Positions 24,418-39,069 of a stretch of DNA of 64,000 nucleotides are shown here, piece by piece. Below the pieces are notes generated by a model. That model made no database searches. It was not told the DNA's origin and was given only the letters and a program-made list of their open reading frames with translations. The first letter of the stretch is position 1. Every line of letters starts with the position of its first letter. Source of the stretch: Todiramphus chloris collaris (lineage: Eukaryota; Chordata; Aves; Coraciiformes; Alcedinidae); NCBI GenBank assembly GCA_025345505.1, contig JANVCC010000022.1, positions 31,631,213-31,695,212 of the forward strand, in the 5' to 3' direction. The translations under genes were made by a program, and so were the position numbers.

Positions 24418-24497
24418 TATGTTGTTGGTTTTTTGTTGGTTTTGTGGGTGGGTTTTTTTGTTGTTTTGTTTGGGGGGGGGGGGGGGGGGGGGGTGTG
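24418..24497 (-). repeat. T/G-rich tract ending in 22 Gs
   Basis: On the plus strand a run of TGTTGTTGG, TTTTTTGTTGG and GGTTTTTTTG leads into 22 consecutive Gs (24472-24493), then TGTGTG. On the minus strand it is the same A/C type as the other tracts, preceded by a C run. The G run could form quadruplexes. Confidence 0.9.
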
Positions 24498-24792
24498 TCT
24501 GGTTTATGTTTTTTTCACCCAGATCTCTCCTATGCATCCTTGCCCTGTCAGCCTCAAAGATGAGCTCTGAAATTACTTGAAGACATATAGTCAGCCCATA
24601 TAAGAAACAGGACCTAGTTCTGTTGCTGTCCACAGGTTCTGTGAAACACTTGTCTTTCCTCACTTCTTAAACAGCAGAATGTGAAGTGATTTGAGAACTT
24701 CCAAATTCTCACCTGTAGTATCATCTTCTGCATTTCTCCATGGCAGTTTTCAGTCTAGTGGACTCTTGAAAAACTCATTTCCTTCTTTCTGA

Positions 24793-24831
24793 GGTTTTGT
24801 TTTGGTTTCTTTGGGGGAGTTTTTTGAGGGT
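24793..24831 (-). repeat. Short T/G-rich tract
   Basis: GGTTTTGTTTTGG, TTTCTTTGGGGG, AGTTTTTTGAGGG: a T/G tract of the same type, ~300 bp from the larger one. Confidence 0.75.
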
Positions 24832-25191
24832 GCAAATGTTTATTTTTCAGCTTGAGATTTTCTTGCCCAATACCTTCTTGACTCCTCACATCACTGCTGA
24901 GATGATCTACTGCTTCTTCCTTCCTCCTCTGTCCTCCCCAAAGCAATGACACACTGTTCCAATGACACCAGTTGGATGCATTTTAGCTCTATGGGAGTAT
25001 CATGATGTATTCCATGGACACTGTTAGTGATGATTGAAACAATAAATGTATGGCTTATGGTGCACCAGAGTACTTAAAATAAAAGACAAAGCAGAGATGC
25101 CAGACAAGTGCAGGTAAATAATGTTTTTATGATTACTATTATCATGCTTCCATAAGGGAGAGGAACATCTTAAGGTAAGGAGCTCAGTTTT

Positions 25192-25265
25192 AAGCTGGTA
25201 TAAATCAGTCTGTTTTTCACAGGATCACACAAGTGAAGCAGTTTATACTGACTAGGAATCTGGTA
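25192..25265. repeat. Possible ancient palindromic (MITE-like) relic
   Basis: AGCTGGTATAAATCAG and, ~35 bases on, CAGTTTATACTGACTAGGAA are roughly inverted around GTATAAA/TTTATAC cores. They resemble an old amniote palindromic repeat I remember ('gctggtgtaaatcag...'). The family is not certain. Confidence 0.3.
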
Positions 25266-27812
25266 GCACATCTCTGTAAAAGTTTTGGCAGCTCAATGTA
25301 AACCCATTAATCATGAGCTGCAGCAGTACAGTTCTGTGAGATCTGCAATCACAGTGACCCTGAATTATTTATTCTATTTCTTATCTGGCAGGAAAAAACA
25401 GCCTTCAGGAATCCGCCTGGTCAGGTACAGGACAATGGATGATTTCTGCCTCTGAGGCAACAGCCTCATATTTGGAATGACTAGGTTATCTGAAACCAGA
25501 GGTAGAGTTTTCTTCTTTAGATTAAATGGTATGGTCCTGTTTTCAAATAGTGGAGATATTTCAAAGCATATTTTTTATTGCTTTAATAGATAACCTTTAA
25601 ACAGAGTAATCCAGGCAAATTCCACACATGATCAAGTAATTTGAAGAGGGGACAGGGAGCCCAGACTTCCAGATTCTGTTTCTGATCTTGATTCCTTCTC
25701 ACTTTGTTATCTTTTCCTGCCTCCATTCTCTCACTGCATCTCCTAGTTGGTACAAGAATGCTATTCATCTCAGATGGCTGTGAGAGATGTTGTTCTTTTT
25801 TTAAAGTGCATTTGATAACTCTGGATCAAAACCCTGCTGCAAGAAACCAACAGGGCCTGAGTCTTTGCTTTTTAATCACCTTTATTATATGCACATTTAA
25901 TGCTATTCATATCAGATTTGTATGACCAGGAATGACAGACAAACAATTTCTACACAAGATGGCCTTCACAAGCAGCTGTTTTGGCATTCAGAAACACAGA
26001 TTGGCTATACAAGAGATGATTAAAGCTGCCTATGCCAGCTATATGCTTGGCCATTAAAGCAAACACCATGGTCCATTCTGAAGCTTTAAAGTATGTGGCC
26101 AGATGCAGTTTTGTTTTGAGGACATTTCATTCCAAGTGATTAGAGGCAGCATTATTACTTATTTGTGGTTCTACCACACACATCTGCATGATTTGCCCAA
26201 CAGATGACAAAGAAAACAGCTTTTCTAGGATCCTAGAAGATGCTATTACACAGCATGTTCAGCAAACCATCAGTATTTCTAACACACAAAGTCATGAACA
26301 TAAAGAAAAACTTTCTGTAATAAAGAGGAAAAAAAAAAAGGAGGAGAAGAGAAAGCAGAAAAGGAGAAGAGAAATAAAAGCAAGCACAATTCCTACAGTC
26401 AGGACAGATACCAAAAGGACTCACTACTGCCCTATTTTCTATTTTTAAGTTTCTGATGGGGAATAACAGCAAGATCAAATAACAGGACGCAGCAGAATTC
26501 CAAATAAGAATTGGTTTGTTGGTTTAACAGACAAGAGCAACTTTTCCCTGTACTATCATCTAAGCCCACGAGATATCTGAAACAATTATTAACTACTTAC
26601 TACAAAGAGGTAGTTGTTGTGCTGGAGAAGACAGACACTATCTGGATTTATCGCTGCTACGCATGAAGAAAAATCTGGGATAAAATACGAAGTAAACCAA
26701 TTTCTACAGGTTTTTCATATCACAATTGGAAATCCTTAGAACAAAACTTGAACAACAAAGAAAATTGCCCAATTTGAAATGGTTTCTTGTAAGTCTAAAA
26801 CTTAGGCCAATTTCCTGAGGTTGGCAAGCATTTCAGTTACCATTGCCATCCCTAATCACAGCAAGTTTTTCCTTCCAGTCCTGGCTTTTTTCTAAATTTG
26901 AAACCCAAGCTTAATGCAAACCCACATCAAGCACAAGTGGGATAAAACAGATCCATGCTGAGTCTATACGGGTAAAGCTGCAGAGATTCTTACTGCTCTA
27001 GTCACAATAATAATTTTTAGCTGAAAAACCATTGGTCCAATTCAACAAGTGACTCCTTTGCTCCTGTGCCACACAAAGCCACAGAAAAATGAAGCTAGCC
27101 GCCTGCTAGTTTTTTGGGGGTTTTTAACATATGTTAGCTGGGACACAGCAGCACAGAATCTTAGAAGCTTGTAAAATGAATTAAGCAGACAAATGCACTG
27201 TATTTGTTTTCAGTTCAATAGGAGGCTCTAATATTGAAGACATATGAAGGAAGAGACATGCTAAATTGAACGAGCCTGGAGGCTTAAAGTGATATTAATT
27301 CCACTTGCATTCAACCATGTGGATCCAATGATCAAAAGGATTTAGAAGCAAGAAGGGAATAATGGAAATATCAACACTCAGCAATACTCGGTTGCCTCAG
27401 GGAAGCACAGGACAGTAACAGATGTCAGGAGAGCAGCAGGGCTATCTCTTCTCACACTGAAAGGAGACAGGAACTACCGTCACACCGGATTTTCATGCAC
27501 CAACCTCAAATCTTCAAGACACTGCTGTGAAAAAGTGCCAATTGCAAGTCTACCCTTCTGCTTTATAAGCTTAGAAACTTGCTATAGGAGGCACCATTAG
27601 TAATGGCTAGTTCCCCTTGCTGTGAAGAAATGGGAGAGCAGCACCGAAACACCGTTGTGGGGACTGAAAACTAGCAGATAAGTCTTTGAAGAGACCAGAG
27701 ACAGACCTATTGTGTAAGCATGTATTTGAGCAAGAGTACTTGCCACAGGAGAGCAAATCTTTGTTTTAAGCTGTTTAAAAACATCTTCCAAGATTCAACA
27801 TATACTAGCTGG

Positions 27813-27899
27813 TAAAAAAATAATTAAAACCAAAAAAAACCACAAAAAACACAAACAAAAAAAACCCCAAAAAATCAAACCCAACCAAAACAAAAAAAG
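27813..27899 (+). repeat. Degenerate A/C-rich tract
   Basis: About 87 bases of A runs broken by C (AAAACCAAAAAAAACC, AAACCCCAAAAAA). It has a few Ts and almost no G. Confidence 0.88.
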
Positions 27900-28303
27900 A
27901 TTCAGAGCAACTTTCTGCCTCCAGTAGCACAGAAGAAATCTTCAATTATTCATTACTGCATGCTATTATTCTAGAGTTTGCTGTCCTGGGGGTGTGTGCA
28001 TTATCCTTCCTGTATGGTGGAATAGAAAAAGAAGAAAAAAAAAATCAAAGAAGTAATTAACTGCCCAAAGATATTCCACATAATACTTTTACAAACTAGA
28101 ATAAGGATAGAGAATATGGAAAACAATTATTGTCTGTCTTTGTTTGTTTCCTGGATCACACAAAGATCACAATACAAGGGTAACTGCTGTAAAAGCCCTG
28201 ATCAATTATTCTTTTAAAAAATCTATATTATTTCTTATTAAATATCACATCCTTGAAAGAGATTAGCAGAGGTCTCCAATGCATGCTGTTTTCCTGACGG
28301 AAA

Positions 28304-28358
28304 AAGGAGTAACTCCATTGGTATTGATACGGTTAATCTGGATTTATACCACCATAAA
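28304..28358. repeat. Possible ancient palindromic (MITE-like) relic
   Basis: AGGAGTAACTCCATTGG followed by TAATCTGGATTTATACCACC resembles the same type of old amniote palindromic repeat ('ggagtaactccattg...ctggatttacaccag'). It is diverged and the family is unconfirmed. Confidence 0.33.
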
Positions 28359-31300
28359 CAAATCATAACTGACCAGGCAGGTACATATCATCTTGTTTTC
28401 TTCTTGACCTATATTTCTCCTACTTACATGGGGTTGAGGACAGAAATCACAGGAGAACATTCTAGACAAGAACATTAACTGCCTTGTAGATAGCAGGTAC
28501 TATCTACAATATGAAATTATTAAAACAAAGTAAGAGACTATCCAATTGGAAGTCTAAGGGGATTTAGGACACCTGTAATTACCCACTTTATTTATTTTTA
28601 TCCAAAGCAGAAGATGCAGCTTCTAGTCTCAAAGAGACACACTGCTAAATCATTGAGGATTACCAAGTTACATCACAGCTTTTATTCTTTTCCTTGATTG
28701 CCACTAACCTTCTGTAAGATCTCACATATGAACTCAGACAGATGATCTTGTGATGTTTCCACCTCAGGAAGAATGTAATAGAAGACAGGTTTTCTATACA
28801 GTTGTATAAAATATGAGTTTCTAATGGTAGCTTGTCTTGCAAGAGTTATGCTTCAGTGTTTTCTACTTGGTGCAGTGACCTTAGTGCTGATGGTTTCATG
28901 TTCAACTACACTGTCAGACAACAGGTAACAAAGCTTAAGTAAAGATCCTGGACCTCTAACCATCTCTTCCTCAAGGCTGCCCAGCTTTCTGACAGAGCAG
29001 AACTAGATGGTGCCAGTTCCTTAAAGGTCAAAATCAAACAAATATTATTATGTTTGATGAGGAAACAAATCATGCAGTAGCTCGAAGGAATCAAAGGCAA
29101 ATCTCACCCACAGGCCACTTCTCTGGCAGTCCTTATCACCTGCTCAGCTTGCTAAGGTTTGTCAGAGATGCTCCCAGAAGCCTTTGTGCATACCTTTAAA
29201 GACACTGAAGCTTGCACAGGAAGAGTTTTAACCAAGTTCAGTATGATTGCACTTCTGAATTAAACTAATCATGAACGTAAGTTTTCACAGTATAAGGACC
29301 TAACTAGTTCTGTACAGAGAATAACTGGAGAAAGACAGTTGAGCTGGGTATATGAATTTTTTTCAAGTATACACCAAGCCATAGTTCTGTCAAGGAACAG
29401 ACCTGATATTGCCATGGGCTGCAACTTTAAAACAAGCAGTCAAAACTGGTCATGTAATGAGTAACTTCATACTTGGCTTTAGTATTTAATCTGTTTCAAC
29501 TCAGAATTGGGTTAATACCTTGCATTCAGGTTCTGGTGAAGTGACTGGGGAGGTTCCCCTGATTTAACAGACTTCTGATCATGTGTTTCGGCAAATGTAA
29601 TCAGTTGCACTCTTTCAAATTATCGTGTGCAAGGCAACCACCCAAAGAAGTGGGAAGTATTCCTGCAGTAACTGGAGATCATTGGAAGAGTATTTGATGA
29701 AATATTCCTCCACAAGTGTGTCTGTTTTGTTTTTAAAGTAGCAATTGTTTTGGAGGACTACAGCATTTGGATTTTCTTGTTCTTAAATGTTTAAGTTCTC
29801 TTGTCTTTTTGCCCTAAGTTTTACGAAAGCGCTAGTGATAGCTTCCCTGATGTCTTGCTGCATTTTTAAAATATTTTAAATTTACTTTGGGAAGGTCCTG
29901 TGGTACCTTATAAATCTCCCAGAGAGTAGAAAAGGATTTTTGTGGGCTTTCTTTTTGCCAAATTTCCCCATGCTGTGTATATTTTAACTACTACTTCTTT
30001 CTTTAGACTGAAGTGCTGCTTATGCTTTAACCCCTCTCATGCAGAGCTGCTGTATGTTCTTCATGGAAGATTCCAATCACCAGAGCCCAAAAGGGTCTGT
30101 TATAGGCAAATGTAATTTAAATAACTGTTAAATATCCTTACTGTTCCAACAAGGTAAAGATTGCCAGTGCACAAAATAAACTGCCAAGTTCCTCACGAAG
30201 ACATGCAGCTTCAGGATAAAAAGGTGAACGATGAAAAACAGATAAATGACTACTTACAGGTTTCTAACCTCTTCAAGCTGTCTGTGCTCTTTAATTCCTT
30301 CCCCATACTCTGGGGTCTGACAAGTTCATTTTTAAGTGCTTTCTTCATTACTTGCTGCACAGTCTTGCACGTACATAGAGCTCATTATGAATTTGGTGAG
30401 TCTGTTTAGGTAAGTTATACTAAGTACGTACACCTAGATGGAAATAAAAATGAAGCCACAAACCATGTAGCAAGGATACAAAGTCCTAGTACAGCCTTCA
30501 GCCAGAAGAAGCATGGCCCTGTGACATCTTCTGACGCAATATTACTGGCATCTGACAGAACTGAATCTATTGCAAAATTTTTACTTTTGAGTTAAGCAAA
30601 CACTTTAATGGCAATGATTGATTCTAAACTTACAGGGCATGAAAAGCACCACTGTAACACAGACTGGGAACGCTGCTGACAGGTTTAAAGCTCAGGAGCA
30701 GATATCCAATAGAATCTAAGCACATAAACATGGCTAAGTGAGACATCTGCTCCGAGCTACTCGGTTCATCCACAGGGTGAAACTGGTTTGCATTGTTTAC
30801 AAATACATTTAATAAATAATCAGGCAAATCTGTTGTTAGTTAAAGCATTAGGGAGAAAAAAACCCCACCCTTTACAATGCCTCTTGCAGAAAGACATCTG
30901 TTCACTTGAACTTTCCAACCCAAAATGGTTAAGGAAACCTGTGCTTGCATATTATTTGGGTTTACCTTTTCTGTCTCTTCCCATTTCCTTTTCTGCTCTC
31001 ACGGGTCACTTTATTAGTTACTTTTTACATGGAAACATGTTTCTTAGCAACAAAAACCATCATATTATGGCCATATGCTTATCATTACACCAGAGACTCA
31101 ACAATCAAAATTATATAAACAGAAAAAAAATTCAGTGTTTTCAAAATACTTCAGAGAAACTTAGTGATCTATAAAGAAAACTTACAACTTGTTTGTACCA
31201 CTACATATGTAGTATCAGAGACTGATGTGTTTAAAAGACCAAAACTTTAAGGGAATCTGAGTAAAAAATTTAAAACGTAAGCTAGGTTAAACTCTTCCCA

Positions 31301-34300
31301 GGACAAGCAGTTTTCCTATTATGCATCTTCTGCAATCATCTACTTTCTGTAGTGTGATTTTTTTTCACTCTGATCCTCTTGAGGAGAGAATTATCCACGG
31401 CATAGTGGCTTCTCTTGAGCCGAGCCAGAAGCAGTGCATTCAACTCTTGAGTATTAAAAGGCAGCTTTTAACTTGTTATAATTTATTTCACAGAGGTTAC
31501 AAGCACAAACCAGTGAGGAAAAGCAGTGCAGATGAATGCCTTCCACTGTTTAAAGTAGAAAACAATCAAGATCAGTTCAGAGGATTAATTTTCCATCCTA
31601 ACAAATGGCTTAACTTCCAGAGTCAATCCAACTTTCCGAATTGGATTGATTCCACTAGCCACCCTCATTACGCCTGCGTATCGGCTGCCGAGAAAGTAAC
31701 TCTTATTCACTGAGAAAAGCTATGCAAAGAAAAAAATAACATCCAGTAACATCCCCAAAATACAGGAGTGAGTTTTGTGATAATAAAAGTACTGTATTAA
31801 TATTCTGGAAAGTGGTATATTTTCAGTGTTGAAGATTCATGAAGTTTTTTGGTCTTTTGTCCCCCTGGCCGGACAGTGATGACACCTTACTATGGTTAAG
31901 CTGGAGCTGTCTGCCACTGTCAGCACCCAGACTACACCTCAAACAAGCTTCCTCTTTTCTTGAGGGGCCATGCATACGAGACAGTAAGTGATGAAGATTT
32001 GTGTGTCCCTCAACTCCCACATCATAGGAATAAAGATTAAAAATAAAAAATGCCAACAAAAATACCCAGTTAAGCCACTAACAGACAAACTAACCAACCA
32101 AAGCATCTCCTTCCTTAAAAACATGAGAATTTACTGACTGTTTTTGGCACAAGAAAGTAAGGTACGTAACTTGAACTTCTGAGTTTCTTCAGAACACCAG
32201 AAGTTATCTTGACTTGCCTTCACTCAGTATAATTGCTATTTTGTTTCCTGCTGAAAAAACGTATTTATCTCTGTAATGCAAACTGAACACATGAAACCAC
32301 AAAAAAATCAGGATTTTACAGCTGTTGGGAGGACCAAAATATCTGCATTTGATCCTATGAGGAACATCAAGAGATTGTCTGTGTAGTGAAATTACTTCAG
32401 CATTAACAAGCAGAGAAAATAGATTAAGCAATACCTGCTTATGACCAGTTTTTGTCAGCTCCTGACCTCTTACTGGTGCCAGAACTTGGAAAAAACAATA
32501 CTAAATGAAAACCTAATGGCTTTACGTGCTGGAAAAATATACTTACTTCTCTGGAATGAACCTGCAATCCAAGCAAAAAAAATTAACATCATCTACTCCT
32601 GTAAATTTTGGCTGCTCCATCTATATTAATATTCTTTCTTTATGCTACAATGACATCACCCAATAACAGGGAAAATGGAAATTCATTGCAAACTTAATTC
32701 ACGGCCTTTTCATTAGGACTCAAGATCCAAAGTGTACCTAATTAATGAATTTGCAGGAATGAGGCTACTGCCTTCAAGAGTTTTATACAGATGTTATTTA
32801 GAGGTCCAGACACACATGAACAGTGGAAAATAAAGTAACTGAAAACGTAATGATTGACATCCCTTTAACTAGAAGCCTATAACAGATTAATCTTTTAACC
32901 ATAAAAGGAAGAAAAAGAACCTCAGACCTTTCAGTAGTTTAAAAGCTGATAAGACTATAATTTGCAAAAATATGTCAGTCTAGAATTTTCATGTTTAATT
33001 CTCATAATAGTTCATTGTTTCTCCTTTTATTGACTACATAATATAATCTTGTTTATCTAAAATTCTTTGGGGATTTCTGAATCCACTTGAGAAGCAGACA
33101 TTCACAAGAGGAGACTGCAAGGATTACAATGGCTTGCATCAGTTTTTTGAAGAGGTATAATTCCTTCAATGCAGCCTCTTAAAGGGAGCCCATACCCTTT
33201 TTATTGCACTGCAGGGCTCTTTGGGTAGGGGAGGGGGTGGGAAGGAAAGTCCAATCACACAGAATATAGCAAACCTTCCTTTAATCAGGATTTAAGTTAA
33301 TCAGAGCTGAGCCATGTCTGGCAAAAATATATGACACTCCCTGTAAAGAAACAAATCTGAACCACTCCTAGTCCTCAAGAGATTTTTCAGTAACTAGAAA
33401 AATATTCCCTGTACGCTGTGCTCCCCAAAGAAATATTTCTTCCCTGAAGAACTGTGCAAGGAAAAGTGTTTCCCACAGGGGAACCTGTCCTCCCTCCTCC
33501 TTGTCTCCGAATTCCAAGACATCCAAAGTAGACTATGCATTGCCATATCCACAGATAACATGCCACGGACCAATCTCGGTGCTTTAGCTGTTCCCCTTGC
33601 CCTTAGCTCAATCCTGGACTGGTTTGGTGCCTTGTTAACTGAGACTTGGGATTAGTCTAGTGCAGTATCATGCCTTATTCAGAAGGGGCAGAGGAAAGAT
33701 AGGTACAATCCAGCTTCCTTTTTTCCTTTGTAATAGCTAACTCGGGTTAGATGCAGAAGTGGCTGCTACACCTAGAACTCTGCAGAAAAAACAGGGAAAA
33801 TAGCACAAATACAGATAAGACAACCTGATTGTTAAGAAAGTGCGTGCCTTGGCCAGAAACAGACTATCCTGTATAAGTTACTGAGAAACCTGGAAATAGA
33901 GAAGGTAAGAATGCTAGACAACAGATCGTATGTTAAACAAACCTCAGAATAATCACTGTACTTTTCATCCAAGCCTGATGGTGCCTAGGTTTGTGATAGT
34001 CGACCACAGCGAGTAAAATTCAAACTAAAATGCATCTACAGCATAACTTCAGCTATGGGCATCCATTTCCTAAATTGGGACTTTCGTGGTTACTGCTTGC
34101 ATGCTTGAGCTTTCTGAACACAGGTGAAGCAAAAAAACTCTGTTTAAAAATTATACCTTCTCTCTGGATATTGCCAAGAGACATGCAAAAAGTCTGCAGA
34201 AGAGCAAGGTGTAGAGACTGACAGCATACATAGAAAAGAATTTGCCACCCTCCTGATGATCATCTGTTCCCTAAAATGCCCATGAAAACAGATTTATCCT

Positions 34301-37300
34301 TCTTCCACATGTACCGGTAACTGCAATCTATAAGCCTAAATTCTTCTCCCCAGTACCAATCACCAGATTATTAAATTTCTATAGGTCTGAGAGAGACCAA
34401 GGCCATTTCCAACCAAAACAAATAAGATAAACTTCACAGCTTTCACCCAGGATGATTTGTGTTTTTTGGAATAAACACAGCCTCATGAAATAAGGTTACT
34501 TGAAGGAAAAAAAAAAATGTGTTTACATGAAAAGCACTAGCACCAGCCAATTTTTCACTTAGGGGTAGAAGGACTGTGCTGTTACTCTTACAAATTTTGC
34601 TTAATAAAACTTGATTGCCTTTCAGCTTTTCCTCTCAAACTCAGATCAATAGATTCCTAATTAAACATTATACAGGCTTACCTGTAACTGATACAGTGAA
34701 CTCTTTAAATGATTGCAAATCACTCCTAAAATAAGTCACGCTCCTTGTGCAATACCATACATGTTTTCATTATCAGTAGCTGACTCCTCAGACAGACTGA
34801 AGATAAATTCTGAGATTATTCTTCTTTTGTTTCAATTTGAGCATGAGCTGAGAAAGGAGGCATTTTAAGAGATTGACAGTTTTCCCATTGCCCTGAGAAA
34901 AAGAGACAGGAGGCCTTCCTGGGGCTGGCACACCTACCAGTAATGCTACCCAGCTACTCTTCATGGCTCACTTCAAATCACTATTATTATTTTTATGGGT
35001 CACTACTACAGTGGACAAAAGAACCCAAATCACTCTCTGAACTTGAGTTTTACCTAATTTTCTCTGTTTCACACACAAAACTAACCAAGCTTCCTCTGCT
35101 CCTTCTACACATCTCTCAAAACTAGACTGTGTTCTTGGTGCGCACACTTGTGCTCACTCTCATAACATTTTTGACTAAGGTGACTTCTCAAAAACTGCAG
35201 AAGTGGGATTAAAGATGAAAAGTTCATCCCTGTCCTGTGCTCTAAGGCTGTCCGTACACTCCCATTCTTCCCTCGCTTACCTGCACCGCAGCACTGAGAT
35301 TCTAGCCTATTCATTTGGCCTGGGAGTCTTTCCACGGGATTCGCAGGAACAGTCTGCTGTAACTCCAGAGTTAAAGCACTACAGCAACAATAAAGAAGTT
35401 AGCTATCAAAGCTACATAGGCTTTAATGAGACTTTCCCTTGGCACCAATTATAAGGATGCTTTATAACAGATATCTGTCCTCCAAAAATAAGACAACACT
35501 AATTAGCTTCTTAATAGGTCTTCAGACAGACAATAAACTGGACCACAAACTGAAAGTTTGAACTGAATTCAAACTGGCAACTGAGAACTTTTACTGAGTT
35601 CAAATTTAGAAGAGATTATTCAATCATTTTGTCTGAGCTTGGTGGGACAGAGCCCAAAGAAATCATGCAAGAATTCCTCCACTTATTTAAGATCCTTCAG
35701 AGAAGGCATCCAGTCAGCCCAAGATGTTTCTAAAGCCTTATTATTTTTTAAGATCGTTAAACTTTTTGGCATCTCACTTCTAGTGGGAATTAAACTCTCC
35801 TTCAGATTCCAACCTCTGGGTCTATTTCTAACTAATTCTACCATCAGTAATCTCTTGTCCAGGTAGGTACAATTATAATTAGTTAAGAGTGACATTTTTA
35901 TCCTTACAAGTTAAATAGATGGGAGCTTCTTTAGTCTCTGTCTTCAAGACTTTTTTCCAGACAATGAATCATTCTTTTATCTCTTTCCTGACTCTTTTCC
36001 AATTTCAGTCTCCTTTGGGAATTGTGGCTACTAGAGTTGGATGTGGTAAATGTATAAGGGTCTCCATGGGGTTACAAAAATTGACATCCCCACCTCTCTC
36101 CTCCTCGATGCTTCTTTCCTTTCTCTACATCTCAGTAAGGGCCTAATCAGATCCACTACCTACCTACAGCACCACAGTGTCAGTCCTTATTTCCTTGTTT
36201 ATCAAGTACTAGCCCCAAAACATTTCCAAAGCTGTTGTCTCAGGTGTAATATCCCATTTTCTGCGACCCACATTCTGCTCCTGTATATATGTTCGAACAA
36301 GTGACGAACAAACATGACTCTGCCTTGCAGTGAAATTCAGATTAGCACATATTATTATACATTCTCCTTACATTATTGATTAAACGAATATAAACCCAAA
36401 CAAACAAGGAAAAACCGAAATGCTTCACTCCAATGAGGCTTGCATGTCATCAATACATCCTCAGAATTAACCACTCACCTAGAATCAGCACATGCCGTGC
36501 TGCAGACAGCATGTTTCTGATAGGAGGGAATTTCCCCTAAGATTTCAGTAAAGGTCAGAAGACATTGATGGGTTTGTACATCTTTCATAGAGACACTGAT
36601 TTGAAACACTGTGGATAAAAAGAAGTACTGAATGTGATCCATTTCCACTGACTCTTGGAAACAAACACTGGGTTTTTACTTATGTATTAATAAATGGACA
36701 AAACTCACCTCTAATGCAATTGACACCAGTGATGGATTTATTTGGAGCATTTAGCCTGCTAATCACATTAGTGAAGGCCCAGATGATAGAAAAACCATCC
36801 CTAGAGGGGTCACTACTTTCTCTTCCAGAAATACTAAGAAACTACTAGTGAATGATTTAGGGATTTTCCATACATATCATTTATACAAATCTTCCATTGC
36901 TTCGTGCTAAATGACAGTCAGACAGGTAGCAAATATAACAAACTGGGAAAGACAATTTCAGAAGGAAAAAAAAAAGAACAGAGATTTTTCTAAAGCTGTT
37001 TTCTACTGAAAAGCTCATAAATGGAAACTTATTTGGCATCTTTGTTGGAGTTGAATTGGCAGAGTTAAGATGGAAAGCACTTCTGTATCTCATTACTGCT
37101 TCTACTATCACTAGCTGGAAACTTTGGAAAAACAGGCCCCTTTCTGTTTAGATACAACTGTGCTGTTGCTGTAGAGTGTCTGGCTTTCTCTTCCTTCTCC
37201 CTAGTATGGATGACATCTGCATAGAAAGGCTCTTTGTCTTTTAAATGCTTCACCTCCTGCTGCTTATTTTCTACCTGATGTCTATTTTTGGTATCATAGG

Positions 37301-39054
37301 CATTTCCTAAATAACAATTACAACATCAGCAAAAGACATTAAGTGTTCCTGACTTAATTTCAGTTTAACTTGGTGTAGTATGCATTTTCATTAATTAGTT
37401 AAATGGAGATAAATTTAGCTTTCTACAAGAGGACTGTACATTAGTACATAGAAAGAGCAACATAACAGCTACCCAGTCTTCACTCAGACTGAAACAAGAC
37501 CTGTATTTAAGGTGAGCTGTAAGGGCTGGAAAGAAACAAGATGGGTAAGAAAAACCTCTGTTTTCATGCCAGGATTCCCCAGAAATAAAAGATGACAGGA
37601 AGAGAGATCAAAAGCCATGATATGTGCTTGACTGCAGTAGAATCATTTTTAAAGAGCTGCATTGATAAAGGAGACATAACAGCTACTTCAATGGAAAAGA
37701 AAAGATGTTCTTAAATCTCATGTAAGCCTAATCGGGGCAGTACAGTACTCTAGAGACATAGCCAGGCCAGTTCCAAAGCTAAAATAGCAACAGGAGCATG
37801 CTAATCCACTGGACTAATTATCACTCTTGAGACTTAAGCCAATTTTTTCAGGTTTTTCTTTGTGTAAGGTATATCAGCACAGAAAGCAAAACTGTGGACT
37901 CAGTATTTTACCTTGCTTTCCTACTTGAGGAAATGCACTTTCCATTCAGGAGCAGCAGAAATATGAATTCCATCATTACACTGTTTAGAACCTGACACTG
38001 GATAGACAACATGGCGTAGCAGGTAGAACAATCAAGTAGCATGAATTCAAATATCTAACATTATTTCTGGATAAAACCATTTCATTTTTCTTTCTCTTTT
38101 TCTTCCTTTTATCTTTGGTTTCTGTATTGAAATTCAGTGCAAAGAATCTATGTGCCTGTACAGAGAACAATGGCATCACAAGCAGACTTTTTCCAGTGCA
38201 ACAAAAAATACTGAATCTTTTGTTTCCAGGTTCTCACAGTAGGGTAGGGCTGTCTCACACTAAGATGTCTGGAAAATGGAATACTACATCAAAATCAACA
38301 CAGAAGAAAACAAAAGCTTAAATCAGCCATACAGCACAACGAACCATAGTCCCTTCACATGTCCAGTCTTTGGCTACTCATTTCAGAGCTAACACTGGAA
38401 ATTAGCCCCCCACCATCCTTTCCTCTCACTACTAAACTGACTGATTTCTCTTCAAGTCAGAGGCACTCAAAGGGCACGTTTGCTGTAATTGTGCTGTATG
38501 TGTTCAGACAAAACTATCTCCAGTCAGATTGGGCTCTTTAGACACAGTGAGATCAAACAGCTCACAAAATCCTTTGATGGAAATTTAATTCTTTAAAAAT
38601 ATGCACAAGGTAATTGGAAACACATTTTATGATATTTCAGATTATAAACAGTAGATCTCTGGCTGAGTTGAACAAATAGCATTAAGCCTTTTTCTTCCTT
38701 CTGAAAAACCACAGTGCTTGGCAGCTTGAGGCACTGATGCATCTTCTGTACCCGCACAGGGAAAACAGCGGTTATAATGAAGAGCCTGTGTTAGGATGTA
38801 AGCTGCACTGCAGCAGAGTCAACTGTTTGTAAATACCAGTTATTGTTCATTCAAAGTCAGTTGGTGATAGCATGTTTTGCCAAGATCTATGCACAAGGCT
38901 TAAGTTTATTACATTTTTCCTCCCCCTCCCTTTCCCTTGCACAAGTTGTCAGGAAAAAGCAACAAGTATCCTCTGCTCACACCATCCAGTCTTACCAACT
39001 CTATTCATTCAAGAATGCAGAGACATTAAAAATCCTAAGATAAAGGTTCAGAGT

Positions 39055-39069
39055 AAAAAAAAAAAAAAA
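39055..39069 (+). repeat. 15-base poly(A) run
   Basis: An uninterrupted A15 with no recognisable retroposon upstream. Confidence 0.9.

Larger units (their letters stand above)
20604..27812. other. Gene-free stretch with homopolymers and T/G tracts
   Basis: This is probably MYLK 5' intron or upstream DNA. It contains an A/C tract (20.7 kb), a 48-base A run (21.7 kb), a T/G tract ending in a 22-base G run (24.4-24.5 kb), a second T/G tract (24.8 kb) and two possible short palindromic relics (22.74 and 25.2 kb). I see no supported exon. Confidence 0.5.

Noticed and set aside
31321-31713. 130-codon plus-strand ORF
   Set aside because: No recognisable domain, no promoter or splice context; probably chance.
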